Assembly (NCBI GenBank): GCA_045544735.1
Contig: JAZPZM010000077.1
Coordinates: forward strand, 1-64,000
From: CAG-390 sp045544735
GTDB taxonomy: Bacteria > Bacillota > Clostridia > Oscillospirales > CAG-272
Direction: 5' to 3'
DNA: 64,000 nucleotides
This document shows, one piece after another, positions 25,514-34,209 of the stretch (position 1 is the stretch's first letter; the number at the start of each line of letters is the position of its first letter). The translations under genes and the position numbers were made by a program. Under the pieces are notes generated by a model, which did no database searches, was not told the DNA's origin, and saw nothing but the letters and a program-made list of their open reading frames with translations.

Positions 25514-26254
25514 ATGTCATTGTTCGTTATAGCCGACCTTCATCTTCCCGGCGCGGAGGGTGAGCGAAAATCCATGTCCTGCTTTGGCAGACGTTGGATA
25601 GACTCCGAGGAAAAGCTGATAAAAAATTGGGATGCCATTATCACCGAGGCTGATTCGGTGGTTATACCCGGAGATATTTCGTGGGCTATGACGCTTGAAG
25701 AAGCCAAGGCGGATTTTGAACTGATAAACTCCCTTCCGGGTACGAAATACATCGGAAAGGGAAATCACGACTTTTGGTGGACCACCGCATCAAAGATCAC
25801 GGCGTTTTTTAAGGAAAACGGCATTTCCACCATAAAGCTTTTATACAATAATTCCTATCTGTTGCCCGAGGGTGTTATATGCGGTACGCGCGGTTGGTTC
25901 CCCGACGAGGCAAATCAAAAGACCGTCGGTGAGGTCGATTGGAAAAAGATAGTAAATCGAGAAGCGGCAAGGCTTGAAATAAGCATTGAGTCAGGGAAGG
26001 ATTTTCCCGACGATGCGGAAAGAATAGTTTTTTTGCACTTCCCTCCCGTTTGGAGCTCAATAGTCTGCGAGGACATTATAAGCGTTTTAAAGAAGCATTC
26101 AATAAAGCGTTGCTATTACGGACACATCCACGGTATATACACTTGCCCGCCCTCATTTGAGTACGAAGGCATCGTTTTTGAGATGATTTCTGCCGATTAT
26201 CTTGATTTCATCCCGAAAAAAATAGCAAATTCCCCCAAATCTCTTGACAGATAA
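25514..26254 (+). CDS. Metallophosphoesterase
   Basis: 246 residues. The calcineurin-like metal ligands are complete: IADLHL, PGDISWAM, GKGNHDFWW and the C-terminal GHIHG, with LHFPPVW between. It should hydrolyse a phosphoester using two metal ions; the substrate cannot be told from sequence. GGTGAAA precedes the ATG. The promoter of tig overlaps its 3' end. Confidence 0.9.
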   Translation: MSLFVIADLHLPGAEGERKSMSCFGRRWIDSEEKLIKNWDAIITEADSVVIPGDISWAMTLEEAKADFELINSLPGTKYIGKGNHDFWWTTASKITAFFKENGISTIKLLYNNSYLLPEGVICGTRGWFPDEANQKTVGEVDWKKIVNREAARLEISIESGKDFPDDAERIVFLHFPPVWSSIVCEDIISVLKKHSIKRCYYGHIHGIYTCPPSFEYEGIVFEMISADYLDFIPKKIANSPKSLDR

Positions 26255-26271
26255 AAAATTTATAGTAAAAT
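26244..26271 (+). promoter_or_regulatory. Promoter of tig-clpP-clpX
   Basis: TTGACA (26244-26249), 16 bp, TAAAAT (26266-26271), about 37 bases before the tig start and overlapping the preceding stop codon. Confidence 0.65.
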
Positions 26272-26307
26272 ATATAAGAATGTATGAAATTTGAAAGGAC
26301 TAAAAAA

Positions 26308-27627
26308 ATGACTATCAAAAAATCAGAGATCAAAGAAAACAATCAGGCGCTTGTTGAATTCTCCTTTGACGCCGCTACCGTAGAGGCTGAAAAGGCAAAG
26401 GTATTCAAGAAGAAGTCTAACAGCTTTAACGTTCCCGGCTTCAGACGCGGCAAGGCTCCCCGTAACGTTATCGAGAAGATGTACGGCAAGGAGATCTTCC
26501 TTGAGGATGCCATCAACGAGCTTATCAGCTCCGCTTACGCAGAGGTAATGGGCGCAGTTGAAAAGACCGTAGTTTCCCGCCCCGAGTTTGACGTTGTTTC
26601 CTACGACGAAAATGAGCTCGTTCTCAGCGCAACCATGTTCGTAAAGCCCGACGTTACCATCGAGGGCTACAACGGACTTGAGGTAAGCGTAGTTCGTCCT
26701 CCCGTAACCGACGAGGAGATCGACCGCGAGATCCAGACCGTTCGCCAGAGAAACGCTCGTGAGATCGAGATCACCGATCGCGCGGCTGCTATGGGCGACA
26801 CCGCCGTTATCGACTACGAGGGCTTCGTCGGAGACGTTGCTTTCGAGGGCGGTAAGGCAGAGGGACACCACCTCAAGCTCGGTTCGGGTCAGTTCATCCC
26901 CGGATTCGAGGAGGGCATCGTTGGCAAGAACGTTGGCGAGTCCTTTGACGTTAACGTAACCTTCCCCACCGAGTACCACGCTGCTGATCTCGCAGGCAAG
27001 GAAGCCGTATTCAAGGTAAAGCTCAACGCGCTCACCTTCGACGAACTGCCTGAGCTTGACGATGATTTTGCCCTTGACGTATCCGAATTTAACACTTTTG
27101 CCGAATATCGCGCTGATGTTGCGGCTAAAATTGAAAAGAGACACGAAACCGCCGCTGACAGAGAGCTTGGCGAAAAGCTTGAGGCTGCTATCTGCGAGAA
27201 GCTCGTTGGTGACATCCCCGAGTGCATGATCGACAACGAGGTCGAGGGCATGGTACGCGACAGCGAGTCCCGTATGCAGATGCAGGGCATGGACTTCAAC
27301 GTATACCTCAAGTACTTCGATATGACTCTTGACGCTTACAAGGCTCAGATCCGTCCCGCCGCTATCAATCGCGTAAAGGCAGAGCTTGCCCTTGAAAAGA
27401 TTGCAGAGCTTGAGAAGATCGAGATCACCGATGAGGCAATTGATGCTGAATATAACACCATTGCTTCCGCATACAATGTTGAGGTAGACTATGCAAAGGC
27501 TAATCTTCCCGCAGAGGAGATCCGCCACTCCCTCACCATCCGCGCCGCTCTCGACGCTGTTAAGGCTACCGCAAAGGTAACTTACCTCGAAAGCGCACCC
27601 GTTGCTGAAAACGCAGACAACGAATAA
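26308..27627 (+). CDS. tig: Trigger factor
   Basis: 439 residues from ATG 26308 (GAAAGGA upstream), normal length. The ribosome-docking signature lies in VPGFRRGKAPRNVIE (about 40-54), followed by an FKBP-type PPIase domain (about 155-245, with GDTAVIDYEGFVGD and GSGQFIPGFEEGIVG) and a helical chaperone domain. It shields nascent chains at the ribosome exit. The tig-clpP-clpX order is widely conserved. Codon use is highly biased (GAG, GTT, AAG), consistent with strong expression. Confidence 0.97.
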   Translation: MTIKKSEIKENNQALVEFSFDAATVEAEKAKVFKKKSNSFNVPGFRRGKAPRNVIEKMYGKEIFLEDAINELISSAYAEVMGAVEKTVVSRPEFDVVSYDENELVLSATMFVKPDVTIEGYNGLEVSVVRPPVTDEEIDREIQTVRQRNAREIEITDRAAAMGDTAVIDYEGFVGDVAFEGGKAEGHHLKLGSGQFIPGFEEGIVGKNVGESFDVNVTFPTEYHAADLAGKEAVFKVKLNALTFDELPELDDDFALDVSEFNTFAEYRADVAAKIEKRHETAADRELGEKLEAAICEKLVGDIPECMIDNEVEGMVRDSESRMQMQGMDFNVYLKYFDMTLDAYKAQIRPAAINRVKAELALEKIAELEKIEITDEAIDAEYNTIASAYNVEVDYAKANLPAEEIRHSLTIRAALDAVKATAKVTYLESAPVAENADNE

Positions 27628-27667
27628 TTAAAAACACTATTTCCGCATTGCAAAAGGAGGTCCCCCA

Positions 27668-28282
27668 ATGAATGATTTTATCAAAAGAGACGAAAGACGC
27701 GCCGCACTCGTGCCGATGGTTATCGAGCAAACGGGCAGAGGCGAGCGTTCGTTTGACATTTTTTCCCGTCTTCTTAACGATCGCGTGATATTCCTCTCCG
27801 ATGAAGTTAACGATGCTACCGCCTCCCTTGTAATCGCTCAAATGCTTTATCTCGAATCCGTCGATCCTGACAAGGATATTTCCTTTTATATAAATAGCCC
27901 CGGTGGCTCCGTAACCGCGGGTATGGCTATTTACGACACGATGCAGTTTGTAAAGTGCGACGTTACTACGATCTGTCTTGGTCTTGCGGCAAGTATGGGA
28001 GCATTCCTTCTTGCCGCGGGAACCAAGGGCAAGAGAATTGCCCTTCCCCACAGCGAGATCATGATACACCAGCCCCTCGGTCAAAGCTCAGGTCAGGTCT
28101 CTGACGTGCTTATCCGCACGGAGCTCCTCGTCCGCACCAGACAGATGCTCAACGAGCTTCTTGCAAAGAACACGGGACGCTCTATCGAGGAGATAGCAAG
28201 GGATACCGAGAGAGATAATTTTATGACCGCACAGCAGGCTCTTGAATACGGTCTTATCGACCGCATTATCGAGCATCATTGA
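27668..28282 (+). CDS. clpP: ATP-dependent Clp protease proteolytic subunit
   Basis: 204 residues with the ClpP triad: Ser in GLAASMGAFLLAAG (about residue 105), His in PHSEIMIHQP (about 130), and the Asp in the RDTERDNFM segment near 179. SPGGSVTAGMAIYDTMQF is the conserved oxyanion region. A strong AAAGGAGG precedes the ATG. The 14-mer forms a chamber that degrades substrates supplied by ClpX, including SsrA-tagged proteins. Confidence 0.97.
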   Translation: MNDFIKRDERRAALVPMVIEQTGRGERSFDIFSRLLNDRVIFLSDEVNDATASLVIAQMLYLESVDPDKDISFYINSPGGSVTAGMAIYDTMQFVKCDVTTICLGLAASMGAFLLAAGTKGKRIALPHSEIMIHQPLGQSSGQVSDVLIRTELLVRTRQMLNELLAKNTGRSIEEIARDTERDNFMTAQQALEYGLIDRIIEHH

Positions 28283-28301
28283 TTTTTTGAAAGGCAATAG
28301 T

Positions 28302-29606
28302 ATGTCATCTTACAAAAAAACCGAGCTTCACGTCTGTTCGTTTTGCGGCAGAAACGAGGATGAGGTAAATTTCCTTATCCCCTCCAATACCGGTGCTTTC
28401 ATTTGCGATTTTTGCGTTGAATCCTGCGAGGAGCTTATCGAGGAAAGCATCAGATATGCTCAAAACGTACAAGAAGCAGATAAGCTGACGCTCGAAACAC
28501 TACCTAAGCCTATTGATATCAAGGCATCCCTCGATGAATACGTTATAGGTCAGGATAAGGCAAAGGTTGCGCTTTCGGTTGCGGTCTATAACCATTATAA
28601 GCGAATCCTTACCAAAGAATCAGCTTCTCGCAAGAGACGCTCACGCAAATCTGACAAGGTCGTATCCGACGGAGTGGAGCTTCAAAAAAGTAACGTTTTA
28701 CTACTCGGTTCTACGGGTGTTGGAAAAACTTATCTTGCGCAAACGCTTGCAAAATCCTTGAAGGTCCCATTCGCTATCGCTGACGCAACCACCCTTACTG
28801 AGGCAGGATACGTCGGTGAGGACGTGGAGAACATACTTCTCCGCCTCATTCAAGCCGCTGATTACGATATCGAGCTTGCCGAAAGAGGAATCATCTATAT
28901 CGACGAGATAGACAAGATATCAAGAAAGAGCGAGAATCGCTCGATAACGCGCGACGTTTCGGGTGAGGGTGTGCAGCAAGCGCTTCTAAAGATTCTTGAG
29001 GGTACGGTATCAAACGTTCCCCCTCAGGGCGGCAGAAAGCATCCCAATCAGGAATTTATACAGATAAATACCGAGAATATTCTGTTCATTTGCGGCGGTG
29101 CTTTTGACGGCATCGACAAAATTATCGATAAGAGAGAGGGCTCTCAAGCAATCGGCTTCTCCAGCGAGCTTAAAACAAGCTCCGTAAAGAAGAACAAATC
29201 CGATTACTCCGGTGTTGTTCCCCACGACATCGTAAAATACGGACTTATTCCCGAGCTTGTCGGAAGAATTCCCGTTATTGTCGCACTCGACGGTCTTGAC
29301 AAGGATGCACTTGTGAGAATTATCAAGGAGCCTCGCAACGCACTCGTTAAGCAGTACGCAAAGCTCTTTGGGCTTGACGGTATCGAGCTTATTTTCGACG
29401 ACGGCGCGATAGGCGCAATAGCCGAGCTGGCAGTTGAGCGCAACACGGGCGCAAGAGGACTTCGTGCTATTTTTGAATCCGTTATGATGGAGCTTATGTT
29501 TGAGATGCCGTCAAGAACTGACGTTGCATCGGTGACCATAACCGAGGATTTTATCAAAAAGAACACATCCTCTCCCATAATTACTTTAAAGGAATCCGCA
29601 CAATAA
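28302..29606 (+). CDS. clpX: ATP-dependent Clp protease ATPase subunit ClpX
   Basis: 434 residues from ATG 28302 (AAAGG upstream; an earlier in-frame ATG at 28242 lies inside clpP). An N-terminal zinc-binding domain (CSFCGRNE...CDFCVESC, about 11-40) is followed by the AAA+ module with Walker A GSTGVGKTYLAQ (about 136), Walker B IIYIDEIDKI and sensor residues GARGLRAIFE. It unfolds substrates for ClpP. A strong terminator follows immediately. Confidence 0.97.
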   Translation: MSSYKKTELHVCSFCGRNEDEVNFLIPSNTGAFICDFCVESCEELIEESIRYAQNVQEADKLTLETLPKPIDIKASLDEYVIGQDKAKVALSVAVYNHYKRILTKESASRKRRSRKSDKVVSDGVELQKSNVLLLGSTGVGKTYLAQTLAKSLKVPFAIADATTLTEAGYVGEDVENILLRLIQAADYDIELAERGIIYIDEIDKISRKSENRSITRDVSGEGVQQALLKILEGTVSNVPPQGGRKHPNQEFIQINTENILFICGGAFDGIDKIIDKREGSQAIGFSSELKTSSVKKNKSDYSGVVPHDIVKYGLIPELVGRIPVIVALDGLDKDALVRIIKEPRNALVKQYAKLFGLDGIELIFDDGAIGAIAELAVERNTGARGLRAIFESVMMELMFEMPSRTDVASVTITEDFIKKNTSSPIITLKESAQ

Positions 29607-29650
29607 AGCAAGGGTGTTGTTGCTTGGCAACAACACCCTTGCTTATTTTA
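29606..29650. terminator. Bidirectional terminator after clpX
   Basis: AAGCAAGGGTGTTGTTGC pairs perfectly with GCAACAACACCCTTGCTT (29606-29644), followed by ATTTT. It serves clpX and the convergent gene ending at 29648. Confidence 0.9.
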
Positions 29651-30484
29651 TGAATTACACCTGTTTTTTTCACACTGAGTATTGCACGATATGGGAGGAT
29701 TAAACTCCTTTACGGGGAAAGCCATGCTCTTAAATATACTGCAAGGATTTTCCTCCGGAGGTGCGATGCACTCCTTGTCGGGCACCGAATACTCAACTGC
29801 GTTAATAAGAAGCTGGGCGGGACGAACGAGCCTGATTACCGAGAATATTCCCACGGAAACAGCAAGGAATCTTCCGCCGTCAGCATCACAGTCAGAAAGA
29901 GGTGCGCTAACCTTTTCAAGCACACAATCGGGAACGTCGGACGAGCAACAGCAGCAGCAAACGGGAAGCGAGCTACGCTCAAGAACGTTTGCGCTGAGAA
30001 TTATGGGGTCTATGACCTCGACTACGGCGGTGGGGGCTTTATGCTCGCACTCTGCAAAATCGGGCTTGGGACAAAGTCCTGCATTTTCGGGATCGGACTT
30101 AAAGACGCTTACGTTGCTTTCGCCGCCGAAAAGCACCACTCTCTTGTCAATGGTAGCTATGCCCTCAAACTCCTGCGGACGGTTTGAACCGATGCAAGCC
30201 TCAAAGGTTATCTTTATGAAAAAGCGTATATTCACCGTATAAAAGCCGCGATTGAACCTCACGGGATCTACCCCGATGTAGGTCCACGCGATGTACGCGT
30301 CTTTTGCACGGATGTTGCCCGTTCTGCTTATTATCTCATTTCCGCAATCCGTCAGCGTGACTCTGACGTTTTCGTAGCAATCTCGGTCGCGACAGCTATC
30401 GTATATCCTACCCGTATCAATGCAACAGGTATCGCGAGCAGTTGGGGGCGTTGTGCAGCCACAGCCAAATCTGTTTTCTGCCAT
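29648..30484 (-). CDS. Conserved Cys-rich clostridial protein, possibly spore-related
   Basis: 278 residues, GGAGG before the ATG. It starts with a Cys-rich head (CGCTTPPTARDTCCIDT), then YDSCRDRDCYENVRV and a beta-rich body (FNRGFYTVNIRFFIKITFEA, GIATIDKRVVLFGGE, AVVEVIDPIILSANV), a run of five Cys (PVCCCCCSS) and another Cys-rich tail. The body pattern is familiar from a conserved family of spore-forming Clostridia without assigned function. Many Cys plus proximity to spoIIID suggest a cross-linked structural protein, perhaps of the spore surface; this is inference. Confidence 0.7.
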   Translation of the reverse strand: MAENRFGCGCTTPPTARDTCCIDTGRIYDSCRDRDCYENVRVTLTDCGNEIISRTGNIRAKDAYIAWTYIGVDPVRFNRGFYTVNIRFFIKITFEACIGSNRPQEFEGIATIDKRVVLFGGESNVSVFKSDPENAGLCPKPDFAECEHKAPTAVVEVIDPIILSANVLERSSLPVCCCCCSSDVPDCVLEKVSAPLSDCDADGGRFLAVSVGIFSVIRLVRPAQLLINAVEYSVPDKECIAPPEENPCSIFKSMAFPVKEFNPPISCNTQCEKNRCNS

Positions 30485-30643
30485 TATATAGTCCTCCTAA
30501 AACATCATATAAAGCACAAACAATGCTTTCAATAATATTTTATGCCATACAACAGAAATTGACATGATTTTTCCTAAATCTTTTATTTTTGCCCTATTTT
30601 GCTTGACTTGTTTATAATAATAATGTATAATTAGTATGTATTT

Positions 30644-30931
30644 TTATGTCTTTGCGGTGTTTGATATACGCGCCTCTTTTTCGTCGGCATATTTCTTTTT
30701 CGTGGCTTCCCCTCCCCTGATGTGCCGCTCCATCTTGTTTTTATCAAGCAGATCCGCAACCTTCCTATAAAGCGCTTTGTTAGTCCCCTTTAGCACCTTC
30801 GTCACGTCCTTGTGTACCGTGCTCTTGCTGATCCCGAAGTGCATGGCAGTAGCCCTGACCGTACTGCTGTTTTCTATCATGTAAAGTGCGAGAGTTTCGC
30901 ATCTTTCCTTGGTCTTGGAAACGTATATCAT
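30644..30931 (-). CDS. spoIIID: Sporulation transcriptional regulator SpoIIID
   Basis: 95 residues, family length. The helix-turn-helix ATAMHFGISKSTVHKDVTKVL and the C-terminal box ERHIRGGEATKKKY are characteristic of SpoIIID, which works in the mother cell after sigma E to adjust sigma E genes and prepare for sigma K. GAGGT lies before the ATG. Its presence is one of the best markers that the organism sporulates. Confidence 0.95.
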   Translation of the reverse strand: MIYVSKTKERCETLALYMIENSSTVRATAMHFGISKSTVHKDVTKVLKGTNKALYRKVADLLDKNKMERHIRGGEATKKKYADEKEARISNTAKT

Positions 30932-31020
30932 TGTATGACCTCTACAATTTATATTTGCTATAATATATGAAGAGGCAAATGACGTTAATTCGTATTTTTT
31001 GAAAATTTAGGTAATAATAA

Positions 31021-31773
31021 ATGGACAAAATCATTTTTGAGGGTATGACCTCCGTTTCTGCGCTTATTAAAGCGGCGCGGCAGAATACCCTGCGAAGAAA
31101 GATTATAGCAGTATACTTTTCTTCCGACAAGCTAAAAAAAGAAAAGGCTCGCCTTTCTTTTTTGAAGCACGCTTCAGCCGAGCTCGGTTTCCCTCTCCGC
31201 ATCGTTTCCTCTGACGAGGTTGACGAAATGACTACGGGAAAAACGCACGGCGGAATATTTGCCGAGGTCACGGATGCTGAATATCCTCCGCTTCCCGCAA
31301 GCGATAGCATCACAAGCAACGGTTTTGCGGTAATTATTGAAGGGGTTGAGGATCCTTACAGCCTCGGATACGCCGCAAGAGCCTTGTATGCTTGCGGAGC
31401 GGATACGTTGATAATCCCCGACCGTTTGCCATCGGGTGCGGATTCCGTGCTTTGCAAGTCCTCGGCGGGCGCATCGGAGCTTATCGATCTTCGCATATCT
31501 GATAGCAAATCAGCAATAGAACTATACAAGAGTGCAGGCTACCGCGTTGCCTGCGCAGAAATAAGAGACGCCGTTCCGTGCAACGAGGCGAATCTCAAAA
31601 GACCATTACTTCTCGTTATCGGGGGCGAAAAGCGCGGTATTTCCTCCGCATTATTATCGCTGTGTGATTTTAACGTAAAGATTCCTTACGGCGTTGACTT
31701 TATGGGTTCGTTGTCCACCGCATCCGCTACCGCTATTTTAGCTTACGAGGTTTTAAGGCAAAATATAGAGTAA
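31021..31773 (+). CDS. TrmH-family RNA 2'-O-methyltransferase
   Basis: 250 residues. An N-terminal L30e-like substrate-binding part (about 1-90) is followed by the SPOUT knot with motif 1 IIEGVEDPYSLGYAARALYACG, motif 2 LLLVIGGEKRGIS and motif 3 LSTASATAILAYEV. Relatives methylate ribose in 23S rRNA or tRNA; the exact nucleotide cannot be told. ATG 31021 has only a weak AGG upstream. Divergent from spoIIID. Confidence 0.88.
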   Translation: MDKIIFEGMTSVSALIKAARQNTLRRKIIAVYFSSDKLKKEKARLSFLKHASAELGFPLRIVSSDEVDEMTTGKTHGGIFAEVTDAEYPPLPASDSITSNGFAVIIEGVEDPYSLGYAARALYACGADTLIIPDRLPSGADSVLCKSSAGASELIDLRISDSKSAIELYKSAGYRVACAEIRDAVPCNEANLKRPLLLVIGGEKRGISSALLSLCDFNVKIPYGVDFMGSLSTASATAILAYEVLRQNIE

Positions 31774-31824
31774 TCAAATATCTTTTATGCGCGTATATTT
31801 ATAAAAACGCATAGGAGAATTATA

Positions 31825-32469
31825 TTGAATATATCTATATTATCAAAAGTCAAAAAATCCGCAAGGTCTTTGCTTGACGAATATTCCGTTGCCGCAAGAT
31901 ACTTGTTTTTGCTGATATGCGGCTTCGCGGCAAGTCTTATTTTCGGCGCACTCGTGGGATATTCTTACTCCGAAAAAACGGCGAATCTTGCGATTTTCGC
32001 AATCAGCTCCCCTTTTTCCTCGTGTGAAGGATTGAACGATGCCTTCGGAAAGCTACTCTCTCACGCAATAATAGACATTTCATTTCTCGCGCTTGCTTTT
32101 GTCGCCGGACTTAGCTGCCTGTGCCGCTCGCTTTTAAGCCTTTTGAATATATCGCGCGGATTTTTGCTTGGAATTATCACCTGCGTATATTCATCGGGCG
32201 CTATCAAAAACGTTATCAATGAACCGTTTGCCGTTTCCGCCGCAGTTGTTGTCACGGAGCTTGTGGCTGCATCGATTATTTTAATATTTTATTCCTCGAT
32301 CGCTGAGGCGGCTTCGTTTCGTTTTATCGCTTCTGCGCAAGCTGAAGCCCCCGTGTTGTTCACAAAATCGTTTTTTTCGTATTTTTTAATATTCATGCTC
32401 TGCTTTGGAGCAACACTTCTGATTCGTATTTTTTCATCTGCAATTTTGCAAATGCTTATAATAATATAA
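31825..32469 (+). CDS. Polytopic membrane protein, SpoIIM-like
   Basis: 214 residues starting at TTG 31825, supported by AGGAG at 31813-31817. Five or six hydrophobic segments (about 27-48, 81-100, 110-130, 138-158, 175-210). The arrangement, with a conserved-looking LLNISRGFLLGI loop in the middle, resembles stage II sporulation protein M, one of the proteins that drive septal peptidoglycan hydrolysis during engulfment. The similarity is weak by eye, so the family assignment is tentative. It is followed after 24 bases by another membrane protein. Confidence 0.5.
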   Translation: MNISILSKVKKSARSLLDEYSVAARYLFLLICGFAASLIFGALVGYSYSEKTANLAIFAISSPFSSCEGLNDAFGKLLSHAIIDISFLALAFVAGLSCLCRSLLSLLNISRGFLLGIITCVYSSGAIKNVINEPFAVSAAVVVTELVAASIILIFYSSIAEAASFRFIASAQAEAPVLFTKSFFSYFLIFMLCFGATLLIRIFSSAILQMLIII

Positions 32470-32493
32470 CCTCATAACCAGAAAGGCAAAAAG

Positions 32494-33486
32494 ATGTCTG
32501 AAAAACGCAAGAAAAAATTCAAATTATTCGACCTTAACAGAGACGGCCCCGGTGTTTCAAAAGATGAAGGTCCGCTTGTTCCCAATCTTAAAAATATGCC
32601 TAAATATTACCTGAGGCATTTTTCAAAGGTTCTTTCTATTAATTTTCCAATGCTTCCGCTTTGGCTAATACCTCTGGCGGCACTGTATTTATATATAACC
32701 GCCCCCTCTACGCCGTCTCAGGCAGACCCCGTATTCAGCACTCTGTTCGGAAGCTACGCCCTTTCGGGTGACACCACCCTCTCTTCCCTGTTTGGCGTAT
32801 TTGGACTACAGCTCAATCTTCCCGTATTCACGCCCGCGAGAATTTGGGGATATATCGGACTTGCTGTTCTTCTTGCGCTTCTCTGGGGCTTTATAAACGT
32901 TGGCTCTACCTATTGCGCACGAAGTATGCTTCGCGGCGAGCCTGTGTTCGTATGGAGCGATTTCCTTTATTCCGCAAAAAGAAATTTCAAGCAAGCACTT
33001 TTGATAGGCTTTGCCGACATTTTCTTCATCTTCATGCTCGTGTTCGATTTCATTTATTTCTCGCGCATGGGCGGCTCATTTATGCTTGACGTTTGCTTCT
33101 TCGGAATCTGTGCACTTATCATCCTGTATCTTCTTATGCGTCCGTATATTTATCTTATGATAATTACGTTTGATATGAAGTTTAAGAAGATACTAAAGAA
33201 TGCTTTGATATTCTCGATACTCGGAATAGGCAGAAACCTTATGGGATTTCTTGGCATAGCGGTTCTCGTTGTTATCAACGTCGCGCTTATAATAGCACTT
33301 TGGCCGCTTGGCGTTGTCGTTCCGCTTATACTTCCGTTATTCTATCTGCTTCCAAGCATTCAGCTTTTTTCAGTATACGCCGCATATCCCGTTATTGAAA
33401 AATATATGATTGACCCCGTACTCGTTGAAAACGAAGAGGACGAGCCTTCCGACGAGAAGGAAGGTGCAGATGACGAGGAGGAATAA
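32494..33486 (+). CDS. DUF624/YesL-like membrane protein
   Basis: 330 residues with about six hydrophobic segments and an acidic tail (EDEPSDEKEGADDEEE). The cytoplasmic loop RGEPVFVWSDFLYSAKRNFKQA between helices is typical of the YesL/DUF624 family, found near carbohydrate genes in Firmicutes; function unknown. AGAAAGG precedes ATG 32494. It converges with the deacetylase gene that ends one base later. Confidence 0.7.
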   Translation: MSEKRKKKFKLFDLNRDGPGVSKDEGPLVPNLKNMPKYYLRHFSKVLSINFPMLPLWLIPLAALYLYITAPSTPSQADPVFSTLFGSYALSGDTTLSSLFGVFGLQLNLPVFTPARIWGYIGLAVLLALLWGFINVGSTYCARSMLRGEPVFVWSDFLYSAKRNFKQALLIGFADIFFIFMLVFDFIYFSRMGGSFMLDVCFFGICALIILYLLMRPYIYLMIITFDMKFKKILKNALIFSILGIGRNLMGFLGIAVLVVINVALIIALWPLGVVVPLILPLFYLLPSIQLFSVYAAYPVIEKYMIDPVLVENEEDEPSDEKEGADDEEE

Positions 33487-34209
33487 TTACCCCCTGTCAT
33501 CTATAAGCTCCGAAACCGTGACGAAACGGTATCCGCGCTCCTTGAGCTTTGGCAAAATGTTTCTCAGTGCCTCCTCGGTATGAGCCCTTCTGCTGACGTA
33601 ATCGTGCATCAGAATGATGTCGCCGTCCTTTACGTTTTCCAAAACGTTCTTTTCTATTTCCGCGGCTGACGTCCCCGCCCAATCGCGCGTATCTATACTC
33701 CACAATACGACGGTATAGTCACGCAACGCGCAAAACTGCAAAACGGTAGTATCGTAATTTCCTCCGGGCGGGCGCAGAAGTCTCGTGCTGTATTCGTCGT
33801 GATGATATATTTCATCGTCGCAACCGTCAATCGCTCGGCTTACCTCGTCCTTGTCAAGACCTGCCAAAAACGTATGGTGGTTCGTGTGGTTGCCTATCTC
33901 GTGTCCCTCTGCGACAATTCTATCGAACATATCGGGGTAATATTGCACGTTTTCACCAACTACGAAAAACGTTGCCTTTGCTGATTCGCTTTTCAAGATA
34001 TCAAGTATCCTTGCGGTGCGATATGGGTGAGGTCCATCATCAAACGTCAACGCGACGCGCAGATCGTTTCCGCTTCCCGACGAATATATAACACGCACGT
34101 TCTTTGCCTCGCAAGGAATTCTCATTATATTTGTTACACAGACGAGAGCAACGCCTACCGCGCAAATACGATGCAGGTTATCTCTCAACCAATTCTTCAA
34201 GCGTTCCAA
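33487..34209 (-). CDS. Polysaccharide deacetylase (NodB domain)
   Basis: 240 residues from a TTG at 34209 (GAGGG upstream), which overlaps the end of pdaA by 32 bases. An N-terminal membrane anchor or signal (ICAVGVALVCVTNI) is followed by a NodB domain: motif 1 ALTFDDGPHP, motif 2 GNHTNHHTF (His pair for metal), motif 3 RPPGGNYD, and IILMHD near the end. It should remove acetyl groups from cell-surface glycans such as peptidoglycan GlcNAc. Probably co-expressed with pdaA. Confidence 0.9.
   Translation of the reverse strand: MERLKNWLRDNLHRICAVGVALVCVTNIMRIPCEAKNVRVIYSSGSGNDLRVALTFDDGPHPYRTARILDILKSESAKATFFVVGENVQYYPDMFDRIVAEGHEIGNHTNHHTFLAGLDKDEVSRAIDGCDDEIYHHDEYSTRLLRPPGGNYDTTVLQFCALRDYTVVLWSIDTRDWAGTSAAEIEKNVLENVKDGDIILMHDYVSRRAHTEEALRNILPKLKERGYRFVTVSELIDDRG

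Noticed and set aside
26323..27528. 401-codon minus-strand open frame
   Set aside because: Mirror of trigger factor caused by its strong codon bias; the product is a low-complexity Leu/Val/Gly string without any family pattern.
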